Source: JAUMBM01 sp964441755 | GTDB taxonomy: Bacteria > Bacteroidota > Bacteroidia > Chitinophagales > Saprospiraceae | Length of the DNA: 64,000 nucleotides | Assembly (NCBI GenBank): GCA_964441755.1 | Contig: CAYTVG010000005.1 | Location: 1 to 64,000 of the forward strand | Reading direction: 5' to 3' | Shown here: piece by piece, positions 17,172 to 24,859 of the stretch | Layout of the letters: each line of letters starts with the position of its first letter | Position numbering within the stretch: position 1 is the stretch's first letter | Position numbers and translations under genes: made by a program | Notes under the pieces: model-generated | The model's database searches: none | What the model saw: only the letters and a program-made list of their open reading frames with translations | Told to the model about the DNA's origin: nothing

Positions 17172-17939
17172 CTAGCGGTCTCCAATGATGATATATTGGT
17201 ATTCCAGGGCCATATCATTAGCAACTATATTCTTGAACTCAGCTGCATAAAAAAGTTCCTCAATTTCATGTATCGGGTAACGTAGATGCGCAGGAGGGCC
17301 AAAAGGAGTGCGTTTTTTCTTAAAATCAACGACAAGCAATCTTCCTCCGGGCCGTATCGCTGATTTTAATTTTTGCAAATAGGCGGGTTTGTCCTGAATA
17401 TACATGAATGTATTTACAATGATTATGGCATCTACTTCATTGGATTTGAGCATAGGATCTTCTGGTTTGGCAAAGCGTGTCTCAATCCTGTCATGTAAAT
17501 CTTCAGGTAGTTTTATGATCTTTACGCTATCAATATACCCTACAAAACGTGGGTCAATATCGATGGCAATGACCTTTTGCGCCTTACCAGCGAGGGGGAT
17601 AGTAAAGAAACCAGTGCCTGCGCCTATATCTGCAACGGTTTTATCCTTAAGATCACCTAATAACTCGAGAATCATATCTGGTTTTTGCCAAATAACCCGG
17701 TTGGTATTGCGGTAATCTTCCGTTTTTCCTGCATCTATAGTGGGTGCCGAAGTAGCGGATTGATCTCGCTCCTGACGTAAAGTATCTTTAGCAGGATCCA
17801 TGGCTTGTTCATTGTGATCAGTAAAGCACCCAAGGCACAGTATATGTATAGATAGCGAGAGGAGTAGCGTTTTTTTCACGTTCTTAGCTGTGTAAACATA
17901 AACAGATAGATGAGACAACAAATCTAAGACGGTTCTCAT
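17172..17939 (-). CDS. SAM-dependent class I methyltransferase with probable lipoprotein signal
   Basis: The class I Rossmann fold is shown by motif I VADIGAGTGFFTIPLA, the acidic end of strand 2 in VIAIDIDPRF, and a post-I segment VDAIIIVNTFMYI. Substrate is unknown. The ATG at 17939 overlaps the stop of the upstream aminotransferase as ATGA, giving 255 residues. However, a GTG at 17879 would start MKKTLLLSLSIHILCLGC, a textbook lipoprotein signal with lipobox LCLGC. Either way a lipobox lies near the N-terminus, implying export and lipidation. A SAM-dependent enzyme outside the cytoplasm has no obvious methyl donor supply, so either the signal is not used or the chemistry is unusual. Confidence 0.8.
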   Translation of the reverse strand: MRTVLDLLSHLSVYVYTAKNVKKTLLLSLSIHILCLGCFTDHNEQAMDPAKDTLRQERDQSATSAPTIDAGKTEDYRNTNRVIWQKPDMILELLGDLKDKTVADIGAGTGFFTIPLAGKAQKVIAIDIDPRFVGYIDSVKIIKLPEDLHDRIETRFAKPEDPMLKSNEVDAIIIVNTFMYIQDKPAYLQKLKSAIRPGGRLLVVDFKKKRTPFGPPAHLRYPIHEIEELFYAAEFKNIVANDMALEYQYIIIGDR

Positions 17940-19225
17940 GAGGTTTGGAGTTGGGTGACGGCGGTAATTAATCGATCAAGGTCACGGGTAACTGTGTATA
18001 CATTGGGCGTTATTCGTATGCCGCGGATATTTTCCCATGAAATAGCCACCGTATGTATTTTATACTTCTGGAAGAGTGCCGAAGAAATTTCTTCTGGCTT
18101 CTTGTTTTGTACGGTCATAAGACAAAGTGCACAAGAGTTGGCGGGCTGCAGATTTGTTCCGAAGCTGATACCAGGTACAGCCTCGATACCGGAGGTCCAG
18201 TATTCCTTAAGATATTGCAACCGTCTTTGTTTGCGTAGTGTTCCTATGGCCAATTGAAAATTAAGTGCCTGAGCAATGGCGTGCTCAATAGGAAAAGAAC
18301 GGGTACCGAGAGACTCAAATTTTCGGATATCGCTACTTTCCGGATCTGGAGCAGCCAGCAGCGGGTAAAGATTACTTATTTTATCCTTTCTCACATACAA
18401 TAATCCACTACCAAAAGGAGCACCCAGCCATTTGTGTAGACTGCTCCCAAAATAATCGCAATTGAGATCAGGAATCTTGTAATCAATATGGGCAAAAGAG
18501 TGCGCGCCATCTACCAGCACTTCTATTCCTCGCTGCTGTGCGTGATTGGCAATCTGCCTAACCGGGAGTATCTGTCCGTTCCAATTAATCATATGGGTCA
18601 GGTGTACAACTTTAGTACGATCACTAAAGGCACTGACATAGGTCTCTGTCAGTGCTTCCGCATCGGCCGAAGGTAGTATGGGTTCTACCCATTTCAGGAC
18701 AATGCCATCTCGCATAGATCTTTGCTTCCACGCATTGATCATGTTGGGGTAGTCGTAGCGGGAAAGCACTATTTCATCGCCCGCCTGCAGGCGCAGTCCA
18801 AAGATGACAGTTTCGAGTGCTTCGGAAGCATTGCGATTAATCGCCAGTTCTTCCGGTTCACAGCCTGCAAAATGTGCCAGTTCGGCACGTAACGGCTCCC
18901 GCCCCATATCCAGGATTTGCCACATGTAATAGGAAGGAGCTTCGTTGCACAAGCGATTATATCGTTCCATAGCATCCTGAACAATACGGGGTTGAGGGCA
19001 TACACCACCATTATTCAGATTGAGAATGCTGGTTGATGTTGTATAAGATTGTTGGATGGCATACCAATAGTCTTCGTCAGTAGCCAGCAGCTCTGCCGGA
19101 GTATCAGCCCTGTCGTTGAGGATATCAACAAAAGCTTCACCTTCTCTGCTGCTTATAAACGAGGGTGTTGCCAGCAGCCCGCTGGCAGCCACGAGTTGTC
19201 GGAGGAAGTATCGGCGATCTGACAT
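17936..19225 (-). CDS. Class V aminotransferase (isopenicillin-N epimerase/desulfurase-like) with Tat-type signal
   Basis: PLP-dependent fold-type I enzyme, 429 residues. The N-terminus MSDRRYFLRQLVAASGLLA fits a twin-arginine signal (RRxFLR then a hydrophobic stretch). The cofactor site is visible: VDGAHSFAHIDY contains the Asp and His that contact PLP, and SSLHKWLGAPFGSGLLY carries the Schiff-base lysine. The family includes isopenicillin-N epimerases and cysteine desulfurases; no cysteine-bearing mobile desulfurase loop is obvious, so I favour an epimerase/lyase-like activity on an unknown amino acid. Tat export would allow the cofactor to be loaded in the cytoplasm. Its stop overlaps the methyltransferase start by four bases, implying translational coupling. 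Confidence 0.85.
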   Translation of the reverse strand: MSDRRYFLRQLVAASGLLATPSFISSREGEAFVDILNDRADTPAELLATDEDYWYAIQQSYTTSTSILNLNNGGVCPQPRIVQDAMERYNRLCNEAPSYYMWQILDMGREPLRAELAHFAGCEPEELAINRNASEALETVIFGLRLQAGDEIVLSRYDYPNMINAWKQRSMRDGIVLKWVEPILPSADAEALTETYVSAFSDRTKVVHLTHMINWNGQILPVRQIANHAQQRGIEVLVDGAHSFAHIDYKIPDLNCDYFGSSLHKWLGAPFGSGLLYVRKDKISNLYPLLAAPDPESSDIRKFESLGTRSFPIEHAIAQALNFQLAIGTLRKQRRLQYLKEYWTSGIEAVPGISFGTNLQPANSCALCLMTVQNKKPEEISSALFQKYKIHTVAISWENIRGIRITPNVYTVTRDLDRLITAVTQLQTS

Positions 19226-19321
19226 GCGAATCGATTATTTTACGGGTTATTAAAAGGGTGTTGGATTTTTTGGGGTGTGAGGACAAGTACCTTTCGTCAA
19301 ACAACAACATGACAGGACGTT

Positions 19322-20275
19322 TCAGCCCCTTTGCAAGGGGTCAAGACTGACGCGTTGCGTTGTTCGTTTACCTAATAGCTGGGTTGGCAGGTTATCTATA
19401 ATAGTCTTTTTGAGTGCCGCTTGCATTCTGGGTCGACCATTAGTACGGTGTATGACAAGGCTGATTTCTCTGGCTGGTGCCGGCTCCTTGAAAAAACGTA
19501 CAAACTGCATACGTTCCTCGTTGAGATCCAGTAGCGCTAACTCAGGCAGTATGGTCATACCACCATTTTTTTCGACAATTCTGCGAAGGGTCTCTAAACT
19601 ACCCGTCTCGTAGGTAAAATTACTCACAGCGCCTTGCATTTTCTGTAGGGCACAGAGATTAATTACCTGTGTGCGTATACAATGCCCCTCTTCCAGTAAT
19701 AGCAGTCGGTTGGGGTCTATATCTCCTGCCAATAAATACTGCTTTTGAAGGATGGTTGTTTCATGTGGAGCGTATACGAAAAACTCCTCCATAAACAGCG
19801 GAAGTTCAACTAGTTTCTCATCGTTAAGGGGAGTAGCCATGATGCCAATATCAATGACATCTTTTTTTAACTGTTGCATGATAACAGCCGTGGGCTGTTC
19901 ACTAATATGCAGTTGAACTTCAGGGTGATTTTCGGTGAATGAGCGGATAAAAAGCGGAATCAGGTAAGGAGATAGAGTTGGGATGATAGCAATGCGCAAT
20001 TCTCCGTTGAGCTTAGCAAACTGCTCTTGTGCAAGTTGGTGGAGCTTTTTGGATTCATGCAGAATTTGCCGCGCCTGGGCAATAATACGCTCACCCATCT
20101 CTGTAGGAGTAATGGGCTGTTTACTCCTGTCGAACAGCTTAATGCCTAGCTCCGCTTCCAGCTTCTGAACCATAAGGCTGAGCGATGGCTGAGTGACGTG
20201 GCACAAGTCCGCAGCTACCGAGAAGCTGCGGCAGTTGTTTAAAGCCACGATGTACTCTAATTGCTGTAAGGTCAT
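19322..20275 (-). CDS. oxyR: Hydrogen peroxide-sensing LysR-family regulator OxyR
   Basis: LysR-type activator of peroxide-stress genes. Starting at the ATG at 20275 (MTLQQLEYIVALNN), the protein has 317 residues and the redox cysteines fall at Cys199 and Cys208, exactly the numbering of E. coli OxyR, in GHCIRTQVINLC. An in-frame GTG at 20296 is therefore not the likely start. The winged helix-turn-helix spans about residues 1-60 (SFSVAADLCHVTQPSLSLMVQKLE), followed by a periplasmic-binding-protein-like sensor domain. A palindrome covers its promoter and ends near the start codon. No catalase or ahpC neighbour is present, but a cytochrome c peroxidase is encoded further along the window. Confidence 0.93.
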   Translation of the reverse strand: MTLQQLEYIVALNNCRSFSVAADLCHVTQPSLSLMVQKLEAELGIKLFDRSKQPITPTEMGERIIAQARQILHESKKLHQLAQEQFAKLNGELRIAIIPTLSPYLIPLFIRSFTENHPEVQLHISEQPTAVIMQQLKKDVIDIGIMATPLNDEKLVELPLFMEEFFVYAPHETTILQKQYLLAGDIDPNRLLLLEEGHCIRTQVINLCALQKMQGAVSNFTYETGSLETLRRIVEKNGGMTILPELALLDLNEERMQFVRFFKEPAPAREISLVIHRTNGRPRMQAALKKTIIDNLPTQLLGKRTTQRVSLDPLQRG

Positions 20276-20282
20276 CCATCTA

Positions 20283-20339
20283 AGGTTGAAAATCACTCAT
20301 GTTCCTACAAATATAGGACTTTTGAGTGATTTTCGACCT
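20283..20339. promoter_or_regulatory. Nested palindrome over the oxyR promoter
   Basis: Arms 20283-20299 and 20323-20339 match over 17 bases with one G-U type difference, and the loop holds an inner TCCTA/TAGGA repeat. On the minus strand the loop carries TATATTTG (20315-20308), a perfect TAnnTTTG -7 element 33 bases before the oxyR ATG. A regulator bound here, possibly OxyR itself, would cover the promoter. The site function is an inference. Confidence 0.55.
20308..20315 (-). promoter_or_regulatory. Putative -7 promoter element of oxyR
   Basis: TATATTTG on the minus strand fits the Bacteroidota TAnnTTTG element fully. No clear TTTG -33 box is seen at the usual 19-base distance. It sits inside the loop of the palindrome at 20283-20339. 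Confidence 0.5.
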
Positions 20340-20342
20340 AAT

Positions 20343-21422
20343 TTAGGCAGCAGTTCGCTTTGCAATACTCGTTGAGGAGTCCAGTTGCTGACGTATGCGT
20401 TCACGTTGGTAAAATTCCCGGAAAGTTATCATTCTTTGCTGTTCCTCAGACCAAAGCTTATTGAACATACACTTAAGACTTTCCCAGAAGGTAATACTAG
20501 TGATATACTTCTGAAGAACGGGATTTTCTTCAGCACAACGCACCAAGTGGTAGCTGGGGATTTTCGAGTTGAGGTGATGAATATGATGGTAGCCAATATT
20601 TCCAGTCAGCCAGTGTACTACTTTAGGTAAGCGATAAAAGGTACTGCCGCGAATAGCTGAAAGCAGGTAGTCCCAATTTTTGTGCCACTGCTTATAGGCC
20701 AGCTCGTGTTGATGCTGCACATAGAAGAACCAGATAGCGATGATGAAGAAAGCAATCACTATGGGAGCCTGTACCAACAGGAAGCGCTGCCAACCAACTA
20801 ACCAGCCAATGAACAGGTATACTGCTGCAATTAGCAGGTTGTTGATATACATACGAAACCTTGTTCCTTTCCACCCTTTCATATTGGTCAGTGGCCAACG
20901 CATGTTGATGCTCAGATAAACCAATGGGCCTATTACAAAGGTAACCAATGGCATGCGGTAGACGCGGTACCACAGACGCTGCCAGCGGGAAGCCTGCCGG
21001 AACTCTTCTTCTGTCATCAGGCGGATGTCGCCAATGTCGCGCACCTCAAGCTCACCATTGTGACCATGATGAAAACTGTGCTGCCGCGACCAGTAATCGT
21101 AAGGGATAGTACTAAAAAAACTACAAGTAAAACCCACAATCTTGTTCCAAAGCTGGGAGGGGAAAAAAGATTTGTGGCCGCAATCATGCTGAATGATGAA
21201 GATCCTTACCAAAAAGAAGGCATTAAGAATCCCTAGTCCCAAGGTAATCCAATAGGACCATGAGAGGCTAAAGTACATAAGTACCCACAATGCCAGAAAA
21301 GGAAGGAAGGTCGTCGCCATCTGGATGAGTGCTTTCGTCTTGTCCGCGCGGGCATACTCATGTAGGAGAACTTGCCAGTTTCGGAGCGCTTTGACGATTT
21401 CTTCGTTGCTGTAAGACTGCAT
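20343..21422 (-). CDS. Membrane fatty-acid desaturase (delta-12/omega-6-like family)
   Basis: Di-iron acyl-lipid desaturase introducing a double bond into fatty acyl chains of membrane lipids. The ATG at 21422 (MQSYSNEEIVKAL) gives 359 residues; an in-frame TTG four codons earlier is less likely. The three histidine boxes are HDCGH (79-83), HSFHH (115-119) and HHIHH (279-283), all complete. Hydrophobic segments at about residues 36-75, 158-176 and 195-235 fit a four-helix inner-membrane topology. Regioselectivity cannot be read from the sequence. It lies 67 bases upstream of oxyR on the same strand. Confidence 0.92.
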   Translation of the reverse strand: MQSYSNEEIVKALRNWQVLLHEYARADKTKALIQMATTFLPFLALWVLMYFSLSWSYWITLGLGILNAFFLVRIFIIQHDCGHKSFFPSQLWNKIVGFTCSFFSTIPYDYWSRQHSFHHGHNGELEVRDIGDIRLMTEEEFRQASRWQRLWYRVYRMPLVTFVIGPLVYLSINMRWPLTNMKGWKGTRFRMYINNLLIAAVYLFIGWLVGWQRFLLVQAPIVIAFFIIAIWFFYVQHQHELAYKQWHKNWDYLLSAIRGSTFYRLPKVVHWLTGNIGYHHIHHLNSKIPSYHLVRCAEENPVLQKYITSITFWESLKCMFNKLWSEEQQRMITFREFYQRERIRQQLDSSTSIAKRTAA

Positions 21423-21535
21423 AAAAACGTTCAATTAAAAGTTTCAATCACAATAATATTACTCCCGTAAACCCGGTGAGCAGGGATCAATCTGTGCTGC
21501 TTGGCAACAGTAACCACATCTTTGATGCCAGAGAC

Positions 21536-22309
21536 TCACCATTTTGGTATGTTTATTATTATTCCCGGTATAGAAAATTCTGTAGCTAACCTTTGTTTAT
21601 CCGCCTCCGCCTGGGCGTAATCGGTGTAGATACCTGTCATTACCTTGTACAGATTGTCTTTCTTGATGATAAAAGCACTGTTGATACCTATACTTTGGAG
21701 ACGGGTCTGCAGAACAAGGGCATTGTTGACATTGCTATAGCTACCGGTTTGAACCATATATCCGGCCTCCGGCAGTACAATTTCCGGAATTTCAGGCACT
21801 ACCGCCGTCTCAGGCTGCACACTTGTGCTGTCTGCAACTATATCGTTTGGGGACAACCGGGTTGCGGGAGCACCTCCTCCACAGGGCATCTTGCCTGATC
21901 CGGGCACAATGAGTTCAACCACCACTACGGCAACGCCATCGCGAATGAGGTCTATTTCGCGGGCAGCTGCTCTGGACAAATCAATTACCCGGTCTCTGAC
22001 GTGCGGACCACAGTCATTGACTCTTACTTCGGTTACCAATCCGTTATCTTCTCTGGTGACGCGCAGGATGGAGCCCACAGGATAAAACTTGCATGCACAG
22101 GTATAAGCGTCGCGGTCATACTGCTCACCTGTAGAAGTGGGTTTACCGTGAAAAACATCATTGTAGAAGGACGCTTTTCCTCTGAGCGTGTCCTGTGCCT
22201 CTGAGTAAGTGGGCAGCAGCCCGAATAAACAGAAATACACCAGACTAAGCACGTAATTATCAACGAATATCCTCAAGAAGTGAGTTTGGTTCATAGCACG
22301 GAACATCAT
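21536..22309 (-). CDS. rlpA: RlpA-family double-psi beta-barrel protein with SPOR domain
   Basis: Predicted periplasmic septal peptidoglycan protein. A signal/anchor segment (IFVDNYVLSLVYFCLFGLLP) precedes the RlpA-like barrel with GKASFYNDVFHGKPTSTGEQYD and VRVNDCGPHVRDRVIDLSRAAA (about residues 45-135), then a Pro/Glu-rich linker and a C-terminal SPOR domain (YMVQTGSYSNVNNAL onward), which binds denuded glycans at division sites. RlpA proteins of some species are lytic transglycosylases; the Asp in VNDCGP matches that site. Start is uncertain: ATGs at 22309, 22306 and 22294 are in frame, and a TTG at 22369 would add a charged tail before the signal. With 22309 the product has 257 residues. 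Confidence 0.87.
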   Translation of the reverse strand: MMFRAMNQTHFLRIFVDNYVLSLVYFCLFGLLPTYSEAQDTLRGKASFYNDVFHGKPTSTGEQYDRDAYTCACKFYPVGSILRVTREDNGLVTEVRVNDCGPHVRDRVIDLSRAAAREIDLIRDGVAVVVVELIVPGSGKMPCGGGAPATRLSPNDIVADSTSVQPETAVVPEIPEIVLPEAGYMVQTGSYSNVNNALVLQTRLQSIGINSAFIIKKDNLYKVMTGIYTDYAQAEADKQRLATEFSIPGIIINIPKW

Positions 22310-22408
22310 TTTGAAGAGGAAAGTTGCATAGTACCACCTGCGCAGGTTAAATCGTTCAAATATAGTCAAAATAGTTGTAACATTGTTGCATTTTGCCTTC
22401 CCGTAAAC

Positions 22409-22446
22409 ATAAAAGCGACAGGAGTAGATACCCCCGTCGCTTTTAT
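22409..22446 (-). terminator. Terminator of the alanine/glycine symporter gene
   Basis: An 11-bp perfect stem (22409-22419/22436-22446, GCGAC core) with a CCC/GGG-type inner pairing lies 37 bases after the symporter stop. On the minus strand the descending arm ends in CGCTTTTATGTTT, giving a T-rich 3' side. Confidence 0.65.
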
Positions 22447-22482
22447 CTTGTTGATAAACAATCTCAATTATGAAAAAAGCTA

Positions 22483-24021
22483 TCAGGCATTTTTTACGAT
22501 CTCACCGGATTTTACTTTTGCCAGATATTTATTTAATTCAGTCCGTACTTCAGGAAGCAGGAAATACAAGCCGAGTACATTGGGGAAACACATAGCAAAG
22601 ATCATGGCATCGCCAAAATCAAAGACAGCTCCCAGGCTCATAGCAGAACCAACAATGATGAATCCGCAAAAGATAGCCTTGTAGATAATTTCGTTGATTT
22701 TGCTCTCGCCAAACAGGTAAGTCCAAGCCTTTAAGCCATAGTACGACCATGAGATCATGGTAGAGAGTGCGAACAGAATTACCGCAAGGGAGAGAACTGG
22801 CGGGAACCATGGTATCTCTGACATGAAAGCTGAATTTGTCAGTGCGATACCACCCATACTTTCTGCGCCATTAAGTGCGCTCTCAGCGCCTTGTCCACCG
22901 TAGTTGGTGAGGACAATGACGAGGGCTGTCATTGTACATATCACAACAGTGTCTATGAAAGGCTCCAGTAATGATACGATACCTTCACTAATCGGCTCAT
23001 CCGTCTTTGCTGCCGAATGCGCAATGGAGGCAGATCCGATACCGGCTTCGTTGGAAAAGGCTGCACGCCTGAATCCCTGTATAATGACGCCGATAACCCC
23101 TCCGTAAATGGCATCAGCAGCAAAAGCACCTTTGAAAATCTGTCCGAAAGCCCAGGGGATTTGCCCCAGGTTGACCAACAGCACATATATCGCACCGGCA
23201 AGGTAAACGCCTACCATAAACGGAACAATCTTATCGGTTACCCGCGCAATGGATTTAATGCCTCCAATGATTACAATCGCAACCAATATAGCCATGACGG
23301 CACCAAAAATCCAGCCCTTGCCATAGAAAAAGCTTGAAGTTCCGCCGGTTACCTCAATGAATTGCTGGGTAGCCTGATTGACTTGCACCATATTGCCACC
23401 GCCAAAAGAACCGCCTACGCAGGCGATGGCAAACATGATAGCCAGGACTTTACCCAGTCCTGCAAATCCTTTTTTGGCGAGTCCCTTGTCAAGATAGTAC
23501 ATAGGACCACCAGAGACGGTGCCATCGGGGTTGATGTTGCGATACATTGTACCCAGAGAACACTCTACGAACTTGGAAGACATGCCCAGCAAGCCGGCAA
23601 TAATCATCCAAAAAGTAGCCCCGGGTCCTCCAATAGATACGGCAATAGCTACACCTGCAATGTTGCCTACACCTACCGTGCCGGATAGTGCGGCAGTCAG
23701 GGCCTGAAAGTGAGAAACCTCTCCCTGTTCGCCTGGTTTATCGTATTTACCACGTACGACATCCAGTGCATGCCTGAACTGCCGGATATTGATAAAACGC
23801 AAATAGACGGTAAAAATAATAGCACCCGCTATCAACCAGATGAGTACGAACGGAACGCTGATACTGCCCAGGGGTATGGATACAAATACTACTTTTTCAA
23901 TTGCTTTAGTGATGGGAGCAAAAACCGCATTGATTTTTTCGTCAATACTCGGCGCGTCGTTGGCTACCAGAATCATTGGCAAAAAGAGCAGGCCAATGAG
24001 TGCATACAGTGATTTTTTCAT
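22483..24021 (-). CDS. Alanine/glycine:cation symporter (AGCS) family transporter
   Basis: Inner-membrane sodium- or proton-coupled amino-acid importer, 512 residues. About ten or more hydrophobic helices are visible, with the family signature GTVGVGNIAGVAIAVSIGGPGA (split here at about residues 112-133; the quoted core is the sodium-site region) and FSNEAGIGSASIAHSAAKT. A hydrophobic N-terminal stretch (MKKSLYALIGLLFLPMILVAN) looks like a cleavable signal, followed by an amphipathic segment before the first canonical helix. It stands alone, divergent from the ECF sigma gene, and ends at its own terminator. The exact substrate (alanine, glycine or serine) cannot be read. Confidence 0.92.
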   Translation of the reverse strand: MKKSLYALIGLLFLPMILVANDAPSIDEKINAVFAPITKAIEKVVFVSIPLGSISVPFVLIWLIAGAIIFTVYLRFINIRQFRHALDVVRGKYDKPGEQGEVSHFQALTAALSGTVGVGNIAGVAIAVSIGGPGATFWMIIAGLLGMSSKFVECSLGTMYRNINPDGTVSGGPMYYLDKGLAKKGFAGLGKVLAIMFAIACVGGSFGGGNMVQVNQATQQFIEVTGGTSSFFYGKGWIFGAVMAILVAIVIIGGIKSIARVTDKIVPFMVGVYLAGAIYVLLVNLGQIPWAFGQIFKGAFAADAIYGGVIGVIIQGFRRAAFSNEAGIGSASIAHSAAKTDEPISEGIVSLLEPFIDTVVICTMTALVIVLTNYGGQGAESALNGAESMGGIALTNSAFMSEIPWFPPVLSLAVILFALSTMISWSYYGLKAWTYLFGESKINEIIYKAIFCGFIIVGSAMSLGAVFDFGDAMIFAMCFPNVLGLYFLLPEVRTELNKYLAKVKSGEIVKNA

Positions 24022-24181
24022 CTTTCAAGTGGTTGCATAAATAAAAAGGCCCGTCAAGATATCCGATTTATTTGATTCGACCAAAATAATATTCGGTATT
24101 TTTTATTCTGTCGGGAAAACAGCATTTATCCGCATTGGCATGTTTTAATGATTGCAGGATTGTAATATATTTACTTGCTAA

Positions 24182-24733
24182 TTGTTATGTGGATTGACAA
24201 CTGACCAATTACTTCTTCTTAAACTCAAATCTTCCGAGGAGTCTGCTATGGATCTCCTCTTCAAGACCCATTACGAAGCGTTGTGCAGAACAGCCTTTCG
24301 TATCCTGGCCGACGGCGTTGCCGCGGAAGATATTGTGCAGGAAGTTTTCCTGGAAATTTGGCGCAACAGAGACAGGCTACAGCTATCGGGATCCTTTGGG
24401 GCTTATCTTCGCAAAGCAACTGTAAACAGGTCGCTAAATTACCTGCGCGACCGCAAAATGATCGTAACAGACGTAGATGAATCAGATGGAGATCTGTCTG
24501 GTGCGGCAGAAAATGCTGTTTTGGATTTCGAAACGCTTGAGTTGCAAGAGGCCATTGAGCGTGCTATTGATACATTGCCTGTTCGCTGTCGACAGGTATT
24601 TATGCTGAGCCGTTTTGAGGAAATGCCCGCTAAAGAAATAGCTGAGACGCTTGGAATAAGTATTAAAACTGTTGAAAATCAAATGACTAAAGCGATTAAA
24701 ACGCTTCGCTTTTTGCTGCGCGATCGTCTCTGA
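24182..24733 (+). CDS. ECF-family RNA polymerase sigma factor
   Basis: Directs RNA polymerase to a small regulon. Sigma region 2 (about residues 26-95: LCRTAFRILADGVAAEDIVQEVFLEIWRN) and region 4 (about 120-180: LPVRCRQVFMLSRFEEMPAKEIAETLGISIKTVENQM) are complete; 183 residues is typical. No ATG fits: the first in-frame ATG would remove the conserved start of region 2, so translation probably begins at TTG 24182 or TTG 24194 (MTTDQLLLLKLKSSEESA). No FecR-type or zinc-binding anti-sigma gene is adjacent, so it is an orphan here. The following gene is a carotenoid desaturase, 126 bases downstream. Confidence 0.88.
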   Translation: MLCGLTTDQLLLLKLKSSEESAMDLLFKTHYEALCRTAFRILADGVAAEDIVQEVFLEIWRNRDRLQLSGSFGAYLRKATVNRSLNYLRDRKMIVTDVDESDGDLSGAAENAVLDFETLELQEAIERAIDTLPVRCRQVFMLSRFEEMPAKEIAETLGISIKTVENQMTKAIKTLRFLLRDRL

Positions 24734-24859
24734 CGATACAAACGCCACTGTTCCTTTATCTATGCTGGCCAATGGCTCCCCCTTTTTTTCATACCTCTCT
24801 GCTCTAAACACCAGCCCGCCTGCATTGTTATAGTTTGTTTACCAAAAGATCACAGCAGC

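Noticed and set aside
17936..19225. Identification of the class V aminotransferase as a SufS/IscS partner of Nfu
   Set aside because: It has an export signal and no visible cysteine-bearing desulfurase loop, and Nfu is normally unlinked in this phylum.
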